From assembly GCF_021404465.1 (NCBI RefSeq), contig NZ_JABFTT010000002.1, positions 62,001 through 126,000 of the forward strand: a stretch of DNA of 64,000 nt. The letters run 5' to 3'. The position numbers were made by a program, and so were the translations under genes. The stretch is from Billgrantia zhangzhouensis (GTDB taxonomy: Bacteria; Pseudomonadota; Gammaproteobacteria; Pseudomonadales; Halomonadaceae). Positions within the stretch are counted from its first letter, which is position 1, and each line of letters starts with the position of its first letter. The notes under the pieces are model-generated. The model had not been told where the DNA came from. It did no database searches and saw only the letters and a program-made list of their open reading frames with translations. Shown here piece after piece: positions 63,101-64,000 of this stretch.

Positions 63101-63493
63101 TCAGGCTTCGCTGTCGACCACGGCCTGGTAGGCATCGGCATCCAGCAGGGCTTCCACTGCGGCTGCATTCTCGACGCGAACCTTCATGATCCAACCCTTC
63201 TCGTAAGGAGATTCGTTGACGGTTTCAGGCGCGTCCTCCAGTGTCTCGTTGACCTCGACGATCTCGCCGGCCAACGGGGCGTAGAGGTCGGAAGCCGCCT
63301 TGACCGACTCGATTACGCCGAACTCTTCGCCCTTTTCCAGGGTGCGGCCGACCTCGGGAAGCTCGACGAAGACGACGTCTCCCAGGGCTTCCTGAGCATG
63401 ATCGGTGATGCCGATGGTGACGGTGCCGTCGCCGTTGTCCAGCACCCATTCATGACTGTCGTTGTAGCGCAGGTTGGCAGGAATCGAGCTCAT
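63101..63493 (-). CDS. gcvH: glycine cleavage system H protein
   Basis: 130 residues; lipoyl carrier that shuttles the aminomethyl group between P, T and L proteins. Lipoylated Lys is K65 in [12 protein letters not shown] (14-17) and [12 protein letters not shown] are conserved. ATG 63493. Upstream 475 bases are gene-free; no glycine riboswitch pattern is seen there. Confidence 0.96.
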   Translation of the reverse strand: MSSIPANLRYNDSHEWVLDNGDGTVTIGITDHAQEALGDVVFVELPEVGRTLEKGEEFGVIESVKAASDLYAPLAGEIVEVNETLEDAPETVNESPYEKGWIMKVRVENAAAVEALLDADAYQAVVDSEA

Positions 63494-63968
63494 GATGATT
63501 TTCCTATAAGAAAAGGTTTTCCGACTGGGCGAATGCTAACGCCATTGGCGGCGTTTGGCGAGCCTGAAGGCGGGCCCTCTTCCAGGCCAGTCTCGACTCG
63601 TCGCATCCATAGCGTGGCGCGCCCCGGGACGAGCGTCTAGTCCCATTCGTCTATGGTAGATGACGCGAGGCATGGCGACGGTAATTCGACACTGCTGCCA
63701 TGGCTCACTAATCTAACCAAGGAACGCTGTCGTAGCCCCGGCTCCCGAGGCATGTCGCCAATCTGAAAGTTGATGTGGCGCTGACATTTGTTTCCGATAC
63801 GAAACACGGGCTAAGCTAGCGCAGACGCAATACTCGTCGAGAAGTGTGCAGCAGGCATTTCGTCGAGGTGGTGCTTTCCTGGCATTTTCCGCTATGGTAC
63901 GCCGTCTCGACGTATCGATACTTCGAGAAAGGCAACAAAAACAGTCCGTACAACAGAGGGAAACGTTC
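63494..63968. other. divergent gene-free region between gcvH and the right-edge gene
   Basis: No convincing gene on either strand. An imperfect hairpin (AACGCC / GGCGTT) is at about 63538-63556. GTTTCCGATACGAAAC (63790-63805, 5-bp arms) and the palindrome GTATCGATAC (63912-63921) share a CGATAC core and are candidate regulator sites for the rightward gene. TATGGT (about 63894-63899) could be its -10 box. Confidence 0.5.
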
Positions 63969-64000
63969 GTGGAAACCTTGACTTCGATCTTCACCTCCAT
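63969..64000 (+). CDS. start of a gene cut by the right edge
   Basis: GTG 63969 preceded by GAGGGA (63955-63960) opens a frame METLTSIFTS that runs off the window. The ribosome site and upstream promoter-like region support a real start. Too short to identify. Confidence 0.45.
   Translation, partial: METLTSIFTS

Noticed and set aside
63494..63720. Glycine riboswitch upstream of gcvH
   Set aside because: The minus-strand leader lacks the conserved core words of the glycine aptamer (the CUCUCAGGC-type and GGAGAG-type segments); only a small unrelated hairpin is present.
63713..64000. 95-codon minus-strand frame reaching the right edge
   Set aside because: Cys/Ser/Arg-rich, unlike a real protein; the plus-strand start at 63969 with GAGGGA is better supported.

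Overview
The window reads as one chromosomal segment of a GC-rich gammaproteobacterium, most likely a member of the Halomonadaceae. This is inferred from the thrS-infC-rpmI-rplT-pheS-pheT-ihfA order, a caa3-type oxidase locus with DUF2970 and twin-transmembrane (DUF2909) partners, two tripartite TRAP transporters and a gcvH-gcvP pair. No database search was possible, so genus is an inference. No CRISPR array, prophage or intact insertion sequence was seen.

Layout. (1) 1-14345: an exopolysaccharide locus. It holds a truncated N-terminal-less ORF at the edge, a sulfotransferase, a heparinase II/III-type lyase, a membrane protein fusing six ABC-exporter-like helices to a degenerate kinase-like domain, two GT4 glycosyltransferases, an initiating sugar-phosphate transferase, a Wzy/ligase-like polymerase, a pyruvyl transferase, a GT9 and a GT32 enzyme. 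The first ~5 kb is clearly AT-richer than the rest. (2) 14553-22779: a leftward operon for uptake and hydrolysis of an unknown amide (asparaginase, TRAP P-Q-M, M20 carbamoylase-like hydrolase, RidA, amidase) with a divergent GntR/FadR-type regulator. (3) 22882-25969: a small accessory patch with a GSU2403-type nucleotidyltransferase, hipBA with three operators about 50 bp apart, and a 35-residue ORF. (4) 26018-37382: sugar-acid catabolism (FAD oxidase, SDR, TRAP P-Q-M, Ldh2-type dehydrogenase, FadR-type regulator, UxaA-type dehydratase, FAH-type hydrolase, 2-keto-3-deoxyacid SDR), then a kduD fragment and tRNA-Pro(GGG). (5) 38086-46924: caa3 cytochrome oxidase and its assembly genes. (6) 47021-56293: DUF2489, an OmpA-like lipoprotein, and the translation cluster thrS to ihfA. 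(7) 56488-64000: flavodoxin, ppnN, a LysR regulator and gcvP/gcvH, with a new gene starting at the right edge.

How the parts work together. The left block would build and export an anionic (pyruvylated, possibly sulfated) polysaccharide. The two TRAP loci are self-contained uptake-plus-catabolism units, each with its own FCD-type GntR regulator, and both carry a strong hairpin between the binding-protein gene and the small permease gene. The core blocks show RNA-level control: a thrS leader hairpin whose 7-nt loop shows the tRNA-Thr anticodon GGU, and an infC frame whose best start is a rare AUC codon. A two-hairpin repeat recurs at 33911-33995 and 57396-57480; the second copy sits in a 182-bp element bounded by inverted repeats.
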